A DNA stretch of 7,065 bases from Burkholderiales bacterium RIFCSPHIGHO2_12_FULL_61_11 (GTDB lineage Bacteria; Pseudomonadota; Gammaproteobacteria; Burkholderiales; Burkholderiaceae_C), in assembly GCA_001770785.1 (NCBI GenBank), contig MERZ01000111.1, positions 1 to 7,065 on the forward strand, written 5' to 3'. The notes under the pieces are model-generated. The model ran no database searches and was not told where the DNA came from. It worked only from the letters and a program-made list of their open reading frames with translations. The position numbers were made by a program, and so were the translations under genes. Below are positions 1-5,873 of the stretch, piece after piece. Within the stretch, counting starts at the first letter, position 1. The number at the start of each line of letters is the position of its first letter.

Positions 1-981
1 GCCAAGTCGGCGCAAAACGCATTGGTGCAGGAGAAAGGCCTGGGGCTGCTGACCGATCCATCGGGCCATGTCATCGGGCATGGCGACAGCCGAGCCAGCC
101 AATTGCGTTCGCTGGCGCACCTGCTGGTGGCCGAAAGTGCGCAGTCGCTTCAAAACAAGGCCTTGCGGGATCAGCACCTGCAACTGGCGCTCAAGAGTTC
201 GGCCCCGCGCGATGCCCAGGTTGTGCGCGAGGGTGTGCAGTTTCGCGCTGCGCGCTGGGCGCTTGAGGACCGTGACGCCGAGGCTGCGCTCGATTGGCTG
301 ACCCAGTTGCCGCAGGGTGCCGCCCGGCGCACGCTGGCACTGCGCATGAAGTTGCGTGCCGCCCGGCAGGCGCGGCAGACCTCACAGGCGCTGGAGACTG
401 CGCGCTTGCTGGCCAAACACCGTGCGTTCTCACAGGACGCGGCGCAGAGCATCGTGCGCGGCCTGGCACTTGAGCTGCTCAATGAGGCGCACGATCCGGT
501 GCAACTGCAGCAGGCCTGGCACTCACTCGACGAAAGTGAGCGCGCCATGCCCGAGCTGGTGGTTCACGCCGCCTCGCGACTGATGGCGCTGCATGGCGAT
601 GCCGAGCTGGCCCGTTCGTGGCTGCTGCAGGTGTGGGACCGCATCATGCAGCCAGGCTCGAGCATCGGCGACAAGCTGCGCATCAAACTGATCAGTGTGC
701 TCGAAGCCGGTCTCGATTCGCTGGATGCCGCTTGGCTGGCCCGTATTGAAACGGCGCAACTCAGCTGTCCGCGTGATGCCAATCTCCAGTACCTGGCGGG
801 CATGGCCTGCATGAACCGACAGCTCTGGGGCAAAGCCCGCCAGCTCCTTTCTCAGGCCGCACCCGCGTTGCAGGATGTTGCGCTGCACCGTAACGCCTGG
901 CGAGCCCTGGCGAGACTGGCCGAGCAACGCGACGATGAAGCCGGCGCGGCGCAGGCCTACAAGCAGGCTGCGCAGGTTTAG
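1..981 (+). CDS. hemY: HemY, TPR protein of haem biosynthesis (3' part)
   Basis: The reading frame is open from the first base to a TAG at 979-981, giving 326 C-terminal residues; the start and the expected N-terminal membrane segments lie outside the window. The protein is almost wholly helical and rich in Ala, Leu, Arg and Gln, with TPR-like pairs of helices, for example around residues 30-60 and near the C-terminus (the stretch with RNAWRALARLAEQ followed by AAQAYKQAA). Known family: proteobacterial HemY is an inner-membrane protein with a TPR domain, usually encoded after hemD and hemX and linked to late haem synthesis; despite its name it is not the Bacillus protoporphyrinogen oxidase. 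No catalytic motif is visible, as expected for a scaffold. It converges with the methyltransferase gene, whose stop is 54 nt away. Family assignment is by sequence impression only; another TPR protein is the main alternative. Confidence 0.8.
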   Translation, partial: AKSAQNALVQEKGLGLLTDPSGHVIGHGDSRASQLRSLAHLLVAESAQSLQNKALRDQHLQLALKSSAPRDAQVVREGVQFRAARWALEDRDAEAALDWLTQLPQGAARRTLALRMKLRAARQARQTSQALETARLLAKHRAFSQDAAQSIVRGLALELLNEAHDPVQLQQAWHSLDESERAMPELVVHAASRLMALHGDAELARSWLLQVWDRIMQPGSSIGDKLRIKLISVLEAGLDSLDAAWLARIETAQLSCPRDANLQYLAGMACMNRQLWGKARQLLSQAAPALQDVALHRNAWRALARLAEQRDDEAGAAQAYKQAAQV

Positions 982-1004
982 GTTGAATGGCTGAAATGGC
1001 AACG

Positions 1005-1030
1005 TCGCGGACCGTTCGAGTCGGCCGCGA
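1005..1030. other. Hairpin between convergent genes
   Basis: TCGCGG-A-CCG (1005-1014) can pair with CGGCCGCGA (1022-1030), giving nine base pairs with one bulged A and a seven-base loop. It lies in the 54-nt gap between the convergent stops of hemY and the methyltransferase gene, where a shared transcription terminator would be expected. No run of T follows on either strand, so it is not a canonical rho-independent terminator; it may act as a weak bidirectional terminator or as a barrier protecting mRNA 3' ends. The structure is seen; the role is inferred. Confidence 0.4.
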
Positions 1031-1035
1031 GGTCA

Positions 1036-1803
1036 TCAGCGGCCTATGCAAAAAACCGTCGGCAATTCCAGCGCTACGCCAGGATTGCCCTGGCGCCAAG
1101 CGCTGACCGTCGCGCTGCGCGACCCGCCCCGGTCCATCGTCAGACCGCAGCTCAGCGCCAGCCGGGTGTTGCCCTGCAGCGTCTGCAGCAGCGCCTGCAA
1201 TAGCACGGCGTTGCGGTAGGGTGTCTCAATAAAGAGCTGGGTCTGGCCGGTTTTCAGGACCAGCGACTCCAGTTCCCGGATGCGCTGGCTGCGGGCACCG
1301 GCTTCTTGCGGCAGGTAGCCCACAAACGCGAAGCTCTGCCCGTTCAGGCCGCTCGCGGCCAGCGCCAGCATCAGCGACATGGGACCCGTCAGCGGCACCA
1401 CCTGCAGGCCGAGGTCATGGGCCGCGCGGACCACCGACGAGCCTGGGTCGGCGATGGCCGGCATGCCGGCCTCGCTGACCAGACCCATGTCCTGGCCGGC
1501 CATGGCGGACGCGAGAAGCGGCCGCGCGTCAAAATTGCCGGTGTGATCGCCCTTCTTGTGAACTTCGCGCGGCAGCTCCTGAATTTGCAGCAATTGAACC
1601 GCATGGGTCAATGGCTGTAGCTCGTTAACGCGCTTCAAATAGGCGCGCGTGCTTTTGGCGTTTTCGCAAATCCAGCAGCGCAGTCGGGCGGCGACCTGCA
1701 GCGTCGCCCAGGGCATCACATCCTGCAAAGGCGCTTGCGCGTCGCAGCCGAAATCAAGTGGTGCGGGCACCAGGTACAGCTTGCCTTTTGGGGTGGCGCT
1801 CAT
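1036..1803 (-). CDS. SAM-dependent methyltransferase, tetrapyrrole-methylase fold (RsmI-like)
   Basis: 255 residues. The N-terminus GKLYLVPAPLDFG (7-19) matches the first strand of the tetrapyrrole methylase fold, in the place of the VATPIGN segment of RsmI. Further signatures are ENAKSTRAYLKRV (47-59, where RsmI has AEDTR), GLVSEAGMPAIADPGS (107-122), VPLTGPMSLMLALAASGLNGQ (136-156), the GYLP loop (162-165) and IETPYRN (192-198). These are COG0313 features that build the SAM-binding cleft. Known: RsmI 2'-O-methylates C1402 of 16S rRNA. This protein belongs to a shorter sister group common next to maf in Burkholderiales, whose substrate I do not know, so no gene symbol is given. Its ATG overlaps the maf TGA by one base (TGATG). 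An AGGTG (1813-1809) lies five bases before the start, so translation is probably coupled to maf. The C-terminal part (about 215-255) is less conserved. Confidence 0.85.
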   Translation of the reverse strand: MSATPKGKLYLVPAPLDFGCDAQAPLQDVMPWATLQVAARLRCWICENAKSTRAYLKRVNELQPLTHAVQLLQIQELPREVHKKGDHTGNFDARPLLASAMAGQDMGLVSEAGMPAIADPGSSVVRAAHDLGLQVVPLTGPMSLMLALAASGLNGQSFAFVGYLPQEAGARSQRIRELESLVLKTGQTQLFIETPYRNAVLLQALLQTLQGNTRLALSCGLTMDRGGSRSATVSAWRQGNPGVALELPTVFCIGR

Positions 1804-2438
1804 CAGCGCACCTGCTGGCCTGCAAGCAGGGCGATGCCAGCTGCCTGGAGCATTTTGCAGGTACGCATCAATGGCAGCCCGACCAGTGCTGTGGGGTCGT
1901 CGCTTTCAATCGACTCCAGCAGTGCAATACCCAAGCCTTCGCTTTTGGCGCTGCCTGCGCAGTCATAGGGTTGCTCGGCACGAAGGTAGTTCTCGATTTC
2001 GTCGTCCGTCAGAGAGCGAAACGTCACCCGGACCGAGGCCAGGCTGCTGCGCTCAAAACCGCTTTCCAGGCACACCACCGCGACAGCGGTCTGGAACACC
2101 ACAGTCTGGCCCCGCATCTGGCGCAATTGCGCGACCGCCCTTTCATGAATCCCTGGTTTGCCCAGTGGCAGACCGTTCAGGTCGGCCACCTGGTCAGCGC
2201 CTATGACAACGGCGTGGGGGAAAACACGGGCAACGGCACGCGCCTTGGCCAGGGCCAGGCGCTCAGCGAGCTCGTGCAGGGGTTCGCCGGGCAGTCGGCT
2301 CTCTTCCACCTCGGGCGCGGCCACCTGGAAAGGAATTTGCAGGCGCTGCAGCAGTTCGCGGCGGTAGTGCGACGTCGATCCCAGTATCAGTGGGCGGGTT
2401 CTGGGTGGTGCGGCGACCAGTGGGGATTCAGGATTCAT
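1803..2438 (-). CDS. maf: Maf-family nucleotide pyrophosphatase, YceF type
   Basis: 211 residues, a normal Maf length plus about 14 extra Pro-rich residues at the N-terminus. Motifs in order: LGSTSHYRRELL (19-30, nucleotide-binding loop), EESR (45-48), IGADQV with the likely catalytic Asp82 (79-84), LPLGKPG (90-96), the PYDCAGSAKSEGLGI segment (157-171) and DDPTALVGLPL (180-190). Maf proteins hydrolyse non-canonical or modified nucleoside triphosphates to the monophosphate plus PPi. The CAGS-x-K-SEGLGI form resembles E. coli YceF, reported to prefer 7-methyl-GTP, rather than the YhdE (dTTP/UTP) type, which has GKAG-YGIQG there. The substrate is therefore an inference. The gene is divergent from yceD, as in E. 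coli, and its stop overlaps the start of the methyltransferase gene. No Shine-Dalgarno is evident before the ATG; see the divergent start region. Confidence 0.93.
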   Translation of the reverse strand: MNPESPLVAAPPRTRPLILGSTSHYRRELLQRLQIPFQVAAPEVEESRLPGEPLHELAERLALAKARAVARVFPHAVVIGADQVADLNGLPLGKPGIHERAVAQLRQMRGQTVVFQTAVAVVCLESGFERSSLASVRVTFRSLTDDEIENYLRAEQPYDCAGSAKSEGLGIALLESIESDDPTALVGLPLMRTCKMLQAAGIALLAGQQVR

Positions 2439-2444
2439 GCCCCG

Positions 2445-2457
2445 ATTCTCTTACACT
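2445..2457. promoter_or_regulatory. Possible back-to-back -10 elements for maf and yceD
   Basis: The two start codons, maf ATG at 2438-2436 and yceD ATG at 2464-2466, lie only 25 bases apart. On the + strand TACACT (2452-2457, four of six matches to TATAAT) ends seven bases before the A of the yceD ATG. On the - strand GAGAAT (2450-2445, four of six) ends seven bases before the A of the maf ATG. If both are real -10 boxes, transcription would begin at or beside each start codon and give leaderless mRNAs. No convincing -35 is seen for either; any -35 would lie inside the opposite gene. Positions are seen in the sequence; promoter activity is inferred. Confidence 0.35.
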
Positions 2458-2463
2458 GGACGC

Positions 2464-3006
2464 ATGACCAGACATCTTCAACCCAGTCGACTCGATTTGC
2501 TGGCGCTCGCCCATGAGGGGGCGCCGCTTTTCGAAACCACCTTGCTGCAAAATATGAAGCGACTTGCGCAGGAAGCGCAAGGGCTGCAGTCCGATTCGTC
2601 TGTGCAGTGGCAAGCTCGGGCCGAGCTGCGGCCGCGCGCCGATGGCGACGATGAGCTGTGGTTGCATCTGCAGGCCAAAGCGGCGATTCCGTTGACTTGC
2701 CAGCGTTGCATGGGGATTGTTATCACCCCGGTGGAAGTCAATCAGTGGTACCGGTTTGTGGCCAATGAAGACATTGCCATGGCCGAAGATGACCAGTCCG
2801 AAGAAGACTTGCTGGTCATGGAGCCGCAGTTTGATCTGCTCGCGGTGCTGGAAGATGAGCTGTTGATGGCGCTTCCGCTGGTGCCCATGCATGACGAGTG
2901 CCCAGTTGCCCCTGTGATGCGTGCAGGTCAGGCCGACATCGCGGGCGAATTGACTGAAAAGCCGAATCCATTTGCTGTGCTGGAGCAACTGAAGAAGAAT
3001 AAGTAG
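2464..3006 (+). CDS. yceD: YceD (DUF177), large-subunit rRNA accumulation protein
   Basis: 180 residues from the ATG at 2464. Family signatures are PLTCQRCMG with a Cys-X2-Cys pair (76-84), an acidic linker (102-116), the EDELLMALPLVPMHDECP segment with a third Cys (130-147), and the C-terminal NPFAVLEQLKKNK (168-180). Known: YceD/DUF177 proteins are needed for normal 23S rRNA accumulation in E. coli and plants, and the gene almost always sits just before rpmF, as it does here 208 nt upstream. An in-frame ATG at 2437 would add nine residues (MPRFSYTGR), but that would overlap the maf start codon and extend beyond the usual N-terminus, so 2464 is preferred. GGA three bases before 2464 is a poor Shine-Dalgarno, which fits a leaderless start. 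The Cys residues could bind metal, but that is not shown. Confidence 0.9.
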   Translation: MTRHLQPSRLDLLALAHEGAPLFETTLLQNMKRLAQEAQGLQSDSSVQWQARAELRPRADGDDELWLHLQAKAAIPLTCQRCMGIVITPVEVNQWYRFVANEDIAMAEDDQSEEDLLVMEPQFDLLAVLEDELLMALPLVPMHDECPVAPVMRAGQADIAGELTEKPNPFAVLEQLKKNK

Positions 3007-3051
3007 CTGTGTTGACTAAACTTGCGCGCCTGCAAATGGTGCGGGTGGATG

Positions 3052-3090
3052 GCTTCATTGACAGGTGAAGCGCCTTTGATCAAAAGGCGC
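3052..3090. repeat. Tandem inverted repeats between yceD and rpmF
   Basis: Two perfect inverted repeats sit side by side. The first is GCTTCA (3052-3057) with TGAAGC (3066-3071), loop of eight. The second is GCGCCTTT (3070-3077) with AAAGGCGC (3083-3090), loop of five. They share two bases (3070-3071), so in RNA both cannot form fully at once. A shorter palindrome, TTTGATCAAA (3075-3084), is nested in the second. No T-run follows, so this is not a standard terminator. It lies 46 nt after the yceD stop and ends 12 bases before the TATAAT box of the presumed rpmF promoter, so it could be an operator or an attenuator-like hairpin. Confidence 0.5.
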
Positions 3091-3102
3091 CCCATATCAA
3101 GC

Positions 3103-3108
3103 TATAAT
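3103..3108 (+). promoter_or_regulatory. Likely rpmF promoter -10 box (TATAAT)
   Basis: A perfect TATAAT lies 106 bases before the rpmF start codon, in the right place for an internal promoter giving a leader of about 100 nt. The -35 region is poor: at a 17-base spacing the hexamer is TCAAAA (3080-3085), inside the right half of the inverted repeat. The better match TTGATC (3076-3081) is 21 bases away, which is too far. The promoter may therefore depend on an activator or on UP-like contacts, or the box may be used weakly. Confidence 0.5.
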
Positions 3109-3114
3109 CACAGG

Positions 3115-3214
3115 CTTCGCGTACCAATGCAGTGGCACGGCCCCATGGTCCAGCTACATTATTGAAAAATTTGGTGCGTAATTTAGCAACCCTACACTCC
3201 CCCAGGAGCGGATT
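3115..3214 (+). other. Presumed 5' leader of rpmF
   Basis: This is the roughly 100-nt stretch between the presumed start site after the TATAAT box and the rpmF ATG; it holds no ORF of note. The Shine-Dalgarno AGGAG (3204-3208) is six bases before the ATG. Its GGAG (3205-3208) can pair with CTCC (3197-3200) across a four-base loop, which would hide the ribosome site in a small hairpin. I recognise no known riboswitch or r-protein leader motif. Ribosomal protein genes are often controlled through their leaders, so the length is worth noting. Confidence 0.4.
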
Positions 3215-3397
3215 ATGGCCGTCCAGCAAAACAAAAAGTCACCTTCCAAGCGCGGTATGCACCGTGCGCACAGCGCATTGACCGTGCCAGGTCTCGCGGT
3301 GGAATCAACCACCGGGGAAATCCATTTGCGTCACCACATCAGCCCTACCGGTTTTTACCGTGGCCGCAAGGTGTTGAAAACCAAAGCTGAAGCGTAA
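3215..3397 (+). CDS. rpmF: 50S ribosomal protein bL32
   Basis: 60 residues, the usual bL32 length. [19 protein letters not shown] at the N-terminus and [16 protein letters not shown] (38-53) are family hallmarks, and the protein is strongly basic. It lacks the Cys residues of zinc-binding bL32 forms and so is the zinc-free type, like that of E. coli. AGGAG with six-base spacing supports the ATG at 3215. The position between yceD and plsX is the conserved arrangement. A promoter box upstream and a terminator downstream suggest a strong short transcript, with some readthrough into the lipid genes. Confidence 0.98.
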   Translation: MAVQQNKKSPSKRGMHRAHSALTVPGLAVESTTGEIHLRHHISPTGFYRGRKVLKTKAEA

Positions 3398-3406
3398 TTT
3401 ACGCTT
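3390..3406. repeat. Palindrome across the rpmF stop codon
   Basis: AAGCGTAA (3390-3397) and TTACGCTT (3399-3406) are perfect 8-base inverted arms around a single T, and the rpmF TAA (3395-3397) is inside the left arm. In RNA the inner bases must form the loop, leaving a six-pair stem with a five-base loop just before the terminator hairpin. Confidence 0.6.
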
Positions 3407-3414
3407 TAACGGTG

Positions 3415-3445
3415 GGCCCGCACTCATCCTGCGGGCCTTTCTTTT
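3415..3445 (+). terminator. Rho-independent terminator after rpmF
   Basis: GGCCCGCA (3415-3422) pairs perfectly with TGCGGGCC (3430-3437) around a seven-base loop and is followed at once by TTTCTTTT (3438-3445). This is a canonical intrinsic terminator. It begins 17 nt after the rpmF stop and ends 36 nt before plsX, so expression of plsX-fabG would need readthrough or a separate start site. Confidence 0.85.
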
Positions 3446-3481
3446 GCCGAAATTTCAAATTTTGACTGCTCCGGTCTTCTC

Positions 3482-4606
3482 ATGATCAGGATCGCTGTCG
3501 ACGCCATGGGTGGGGACGTCGGTCCTGCAGTCACTCTCCCGGCAAGTCTGGCGTTTCTGGAGACTCATCCGGAGGCTGCACTGGTGCTGGTGGGACAGTC
3601 GGAGGTTATGGCGGCGCACCCGCTGTACGCCCGCCTGCAATCACACGCCCACTGCCAAATCGTTGCCGCCAGTGAGGTCGTCACCATGGACGATCCGCTG
3701 GAAATCGCTTTGCGACGCAAGAAGGATTCGTCCATGCGGGTGACGATGAATCAAGTGAAGGACGGTATCGCCCAGGCTGCTGTCTCGGGTGGCAACACCG
3801 GCGCCCTGATGGCGATTGCGCGTTACGTTCTCAAAACCATGGACGGTATCGACCGGCCAGCCATCGCCTCGCAATTGCCGAACGCGGCGGGTGGCGCGAC
3901 CACAGTACTCGACCTGGGTGCCAATGTGGATTGCACTGAAGACCACTTACTGCAGTTTGCAGTCATGGGGTCGGCGCTTGTCGCGTCCATTTCCGATAAT
4001 CCTACGCCGAGCGTCGGCTTGCTTAATATCGGGGAAGAGGCGATAAAAGGCAGTGAAATAATCAAAAAAGCGGGTAAATTGTTGCAATCAGCATCTAATT
4101 CTGGCGATATCAATTTTTATGGAAATGTTGAAGGAAACGATATCTTCAAAGGCACAACGGATATTGTGGTGTGCGATGGCTTTGTGGGCAATGTGGCCCT
4201 CAAGACCAGCGAGGGCTTGGCTCACATGATTGGAAACTTCATTAAGGCAGAGTTTTCTCGCAATATCCTAACGAAAATTGCCGCTATTGCTGCTTATCCA
4301 GTGCTAACTGCGTTTAAAAATAGATTTGATCACCGCCGCTACAATGGCGCTGCGCTGCTCGGCCTGCGCGGCCTGGTCTTCAAGAGCCACGGATCGGCGG
4401 ATGCCTTTGCATTTGAGCGGGCGCTTGATCGGGCTTATGATGCGGCTCGGAACAACTTGCTTGAAAGAGTTCGCGAACGCATCGCCCATGCCGCACCTCT
4501 ACTGGTTACTGAGCAAGCGGCACCCATCATCGAACCCTTTGGCGATGTGGCACCTGCGGTCTCTTCAGTGGCAGTTGCCTCGCCAGTTTCAACAACGGAA
4601 CACTAA
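3482..4606 (+). CDS. plsX: Phosphate acyltransferase PlsX
   Basis: 374 residues. PlsX converts acyl-ACP and phosphate to acyl-phosphate, which PlsY uses to acylate glycerol-3-phosphate, the entry to phospholipid synthesis; it is a peripheral membrane enzyme. Motifs: VDAMGGD (6-12), [13 protein letters not shown] (102-114), LDLGANVDC (143-151), LLNIGEE (180-186), [15 protein letters not shown] (227-241) and [19 protein letters not shown] (289-307). The last 30 or so residues (after about 340) are Ala/Pro/Val-rich and look like a variable tail. The ATG at 3482 gives the expected N-terminus, but no Shine-Dalgarno is visible upstream. Codon use is odd in the middle: codons for residues 181-228 (4022-4165) end in G or C in only 16 of 48, against 33 of 48 for the first 48 codons, and ATA, CTA and AGA appear. 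FabH follows after 15 nt. Confidence 0.97.
   Translation: MIRIAVDAMGGDVGPAVTLPASLAFLETHPEAALVLVGQSEVMAAHPLYARLQSHAHCQIVAASEVVTMDDPLEIALRRKKDSSMRVTMNQVKDGIAQAAVSGGNTGALMAIARYVLKTMDGIDRPAIASQLPNAAGGATTVLDLGANVDCTEDHLLQFAVMGSALVASISDNPTPSVGLLNIGEEAIKGSEIIKKAGKLLQSASNSGDINFYGNVEGNDIFKGTTDIVVCDGFVGNVALKTSEGLAHMIGNFIKAEFSRNILTKIAAIAAYPVLTAFKNRFDHRRYNGAALLGLRGLVFKSHGSADAFAFERALDRAYDAARNNLLERVRERIAHAAPLLVTEQAAPIIEPFGDVAPAVSSVAVASPVSTTEH
4022..4330 (+). other. AT-rich, rare-codon patch inside plsX
   Basis: Hand counting gives about 42% GC for 4021-4320, against 60% for the 60 bases before and 63% for the 60 after. The lowest parts are 4021-4140 (35-38%) and 4261-4320 (38%), with a near-normal stretch between. 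Codons rare elsewhere in the window, such as ATA, CTA and AGA, cluster here. The protein remains a proper PlsX across the patch, so this is a change in DNA style and not a break in the gene. Confidence 0.6.
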
Positions 4607-4621
4607 CCGGCACACTCATCA

Positions 4622-5599
4622 ATGACCCGTTATTCACGCATCACTGGCACCGGCAGTTATTTGCCGCCGCGCCGACTGACCAACGCCGATCTTGCTGCCG
4701 AACTGGCCGCCAAAGGCGTTGAAACTTCTGACGAATGGATTGTGGAGCGCACCGGCATCCGGGCCCGTCACTTCGCCGCGCCCGACGTATTCAGTAGTGA
4801 CCTTGCCGTGGAGGCAGCCAAAAATGCGCTGGACGCTGCGGGCTTGCTGCCCTCAGACGTTGATCTCATCATTGTTGCTACATCGACGCCAGACATGGTG
4901 TTTCCGTCAGTGGCGTGCATCGTGCAAAACAAGCTGGGGATTGGCGGCTGCCCGGCCTTTGATGTCCAGGCTGTTTGCTGCGGATTTATCTACGCGCTGA
5001 CCCTGGCCGACGCCATGATCAAAACCGGTTCGGCCAGCAAAGCGCTGGTGATAGGCGCAGAAGTGTTTTCGCGCATTCTGGACTTTTCAGACCGGACCAC
5101 CTGCGTGCTGTTCGGTGATGGCGCGGGCGCAGTCGTGCTCGAAGCCTCCGATACACCCGGCATCCTCGCCAGCGATTTGCACGCGGACGGCAAGAATGTG
5201 GGTATCTTGTGCGTGCCCGGTCATGTCTCGGGCGGTCAGGTGCTGGGCAGTCCCCTCCTGAAAATGGACGGGCAGGCCGTGTTCAAGCTGGCCGTGGGCA
5301 TGCTCGAAAGCACGGCCCGCGCCGCACTTGACAAGGCCAAGCTGACTGAAGCGGATATCGACTGGATGGTGCCGCACCAGGCCAATATCCGCATCATGCG
5401 GAGCACTGCCAGGAAGCTGAAGATGCCGCTTGAAAAAGTGGTTGTGACGGTGGACCAGCATGGCAACACGTCTGCCGCGTCGATTCCGCTGGCGCTGGAT
5501 GTGTCGGTACGCAGCGGCACGATAAAAAAAGGCGATACCCTGATGCTTGAAGCTGTGGGTGGCGGATTCACCTGGGGCGCGGTGATTCTCAAGTATTGA
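4622..5599 (+). CDS. fabH: 3-oxoacyl-ACP synthase III (FabH)
   Basis: 325 residues, full length. FabH condenses an acyl-CoA primer (normally acetyl-CoA) with malonyl-ACP to start fatty-acid synthesis. The expected Cys-His-Asn triad is present: Cys119 in DVQAVCCGF, His252 in PHQANIRI and Asn282 in QHGNTSAAS. Other family motifs are [14 protein letters not shown] (37-50), [11 protein letters not shown] (164-174) and the C-terminal [11 protein letters not shown] (313-323). The residue after the catalytic Cys is a second Cys (119-120), where E. coli has Ala. The ATG at 4622 fits the usual N-terminus (ITGTGSYLP) and lies 15 nt after the plsX stop. No Shine-Dalgarno is visible, so translation may depend on coupling to plsX. 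The next firm gene, fabD, starts an unusual 285 nt downstream. Confidence 0.98.
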   Translation: MTRYSRITGTGSYLPPRRLTNADLAAELAAKGVETSDEWIVERTGIRARHFAAPDVFSSDLAVEAAKNALDAAGLLPSDVDLIIVATSTPDMVFPSVACIVQNKLGIGGCPAFDVQAVCCGFIYALTLADAMIKTGSASKALVIGAEVFSRILDFSDRTTCVLFGDGAGAVVLEASDTPGILASDLHADGKNVGILCVPGHVSGGQVLGSPLLKMDGQAVFKLAVGMLESTARAALDKAKLTEADIDWMVPHQANIRIMRSTARKLKMPLEKVVVTVDQHGNTSAASIPLALDVSVRSGTIKKGDTLMLEAVGGGFTWGAVILKY

Positions 5600-5600
5600 G

Positions 5601-5843
5601 ATGACTGCCCTTATCCACCGACCCGCTTCTAACAGAAAGGTGAGCGCTCGAACCTCGGACCGCCGGGGCGGACGGGACTGCTTTGCGGCCCTGGCGCTGA
5701 TCTCGGACTTTGCGCTAGCCGGGTGGGAAATTCTTTACCGCCTGCCCGCAGCCCCTTTGCAGCTCCGCCCCGGCTGGCTGGAGCCCGTCGTGACATGGCA
5801 GGGCCGTTTGGTATTTCCCAAGATGTATTCTGATTCTTTTTAG
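5601..5843 (+). CDS. Doubtful small ORF between fabH and fabD
   Basis: An 80-codon ORF begins one base after the fabH TGA (TGA-G-ATG) and ends 41 nt before the fabD start, so it nearly fills the gap. I recognise no family. It has an Arg-rich N-terminal third, a moderately hydrophobic middle (about 27-42) and a polar C-terminus. For a real gene: in codons 15-74 about three-quarters end in G or C, the placement allows coupling to fabH, and it is on the operon strand. Against: no Shine-Dalgarno, the segment is GC-rich enough to keep frames open by chance, another frame on the opposite strand is also open, and inverted repeats run through it. The likeliest view is non-coding or inserted DNA, with a small lineage-specific protein as the alternative. 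Confidence 0.2.
   Translation: MTALIHRPASNRKVSARTSDRRGGRDCFAALALISDFALAGWEILYRLPAAPLQLRPGWLEPVVTWQGRLVFPKMYSDSF
5662..5820. repeat. Interleaved inverted repeats in the fabH-fabD gap
   Basis: Arm pair one is GCCGGGGCGGA (5662-5672) and TCCGCCCCGGC (5764-5774), a perfect 11-base match. Arm pair two is TGGGAAAT (5724-5731) and ATTTCCCA (5813-5820), a perfect 8-base match. The order is left1-left2-right1-right2, so the pairs interleave as in a pseudoknot. The segment from about 5641 to 5810 is GC-rich (73% by hand count for 5641-5700), then falls to 35% for 5821-5880. No target-site duplication is seen around pair one. It could be a small inserted element, an RNA structure or remains of a lost gene. 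Confidence 0.45.
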
Positions 5844-5873
5844 CGATCGAATAGTTTGAAGAACTTGAGAACC

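Noticed and set aside
523..1002. 159-codon - strand ORF opposite the end of hemY
   Set aside because: It is antisense to a continuous TPR-like protein and has no family features.
2437..2463. Upstream ATG that would lengthen YceD by nine residues
   Set aside because: It overlaps the maf start codon, leaves no room for a promoter, and extends beyond the usual family N-terminus; 2464 is more likely.
1758..2516. 252-codon + strand ORF opposite maf, also running past the yceD start
   Set aside because: It lies antisense to an intact Maf with all motifs; its own sequence has no recognisable domain and is explained by codon bias of the real gene.
3058..3063. Perfect TTGACA as a -35 box
   Set aside because: No -10-like hexamer lies 16-18 bases downstream, and the TATAAT at 3103 is 39 bases away; it sits in the loop of the first inverted repeat.
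3075..3084. TTTGATCAAA as an FNR site
   Set aside because: The FNR consensus is TTGAT, four bases, ATCAA; here the halves have no gap, so the match is only apparent.
5808..5831. TTGGTA and TATTCT as a fabD promoter
   Set aside because: The spacing is only 12 bases and each box is a weak match, so it was not annotated.
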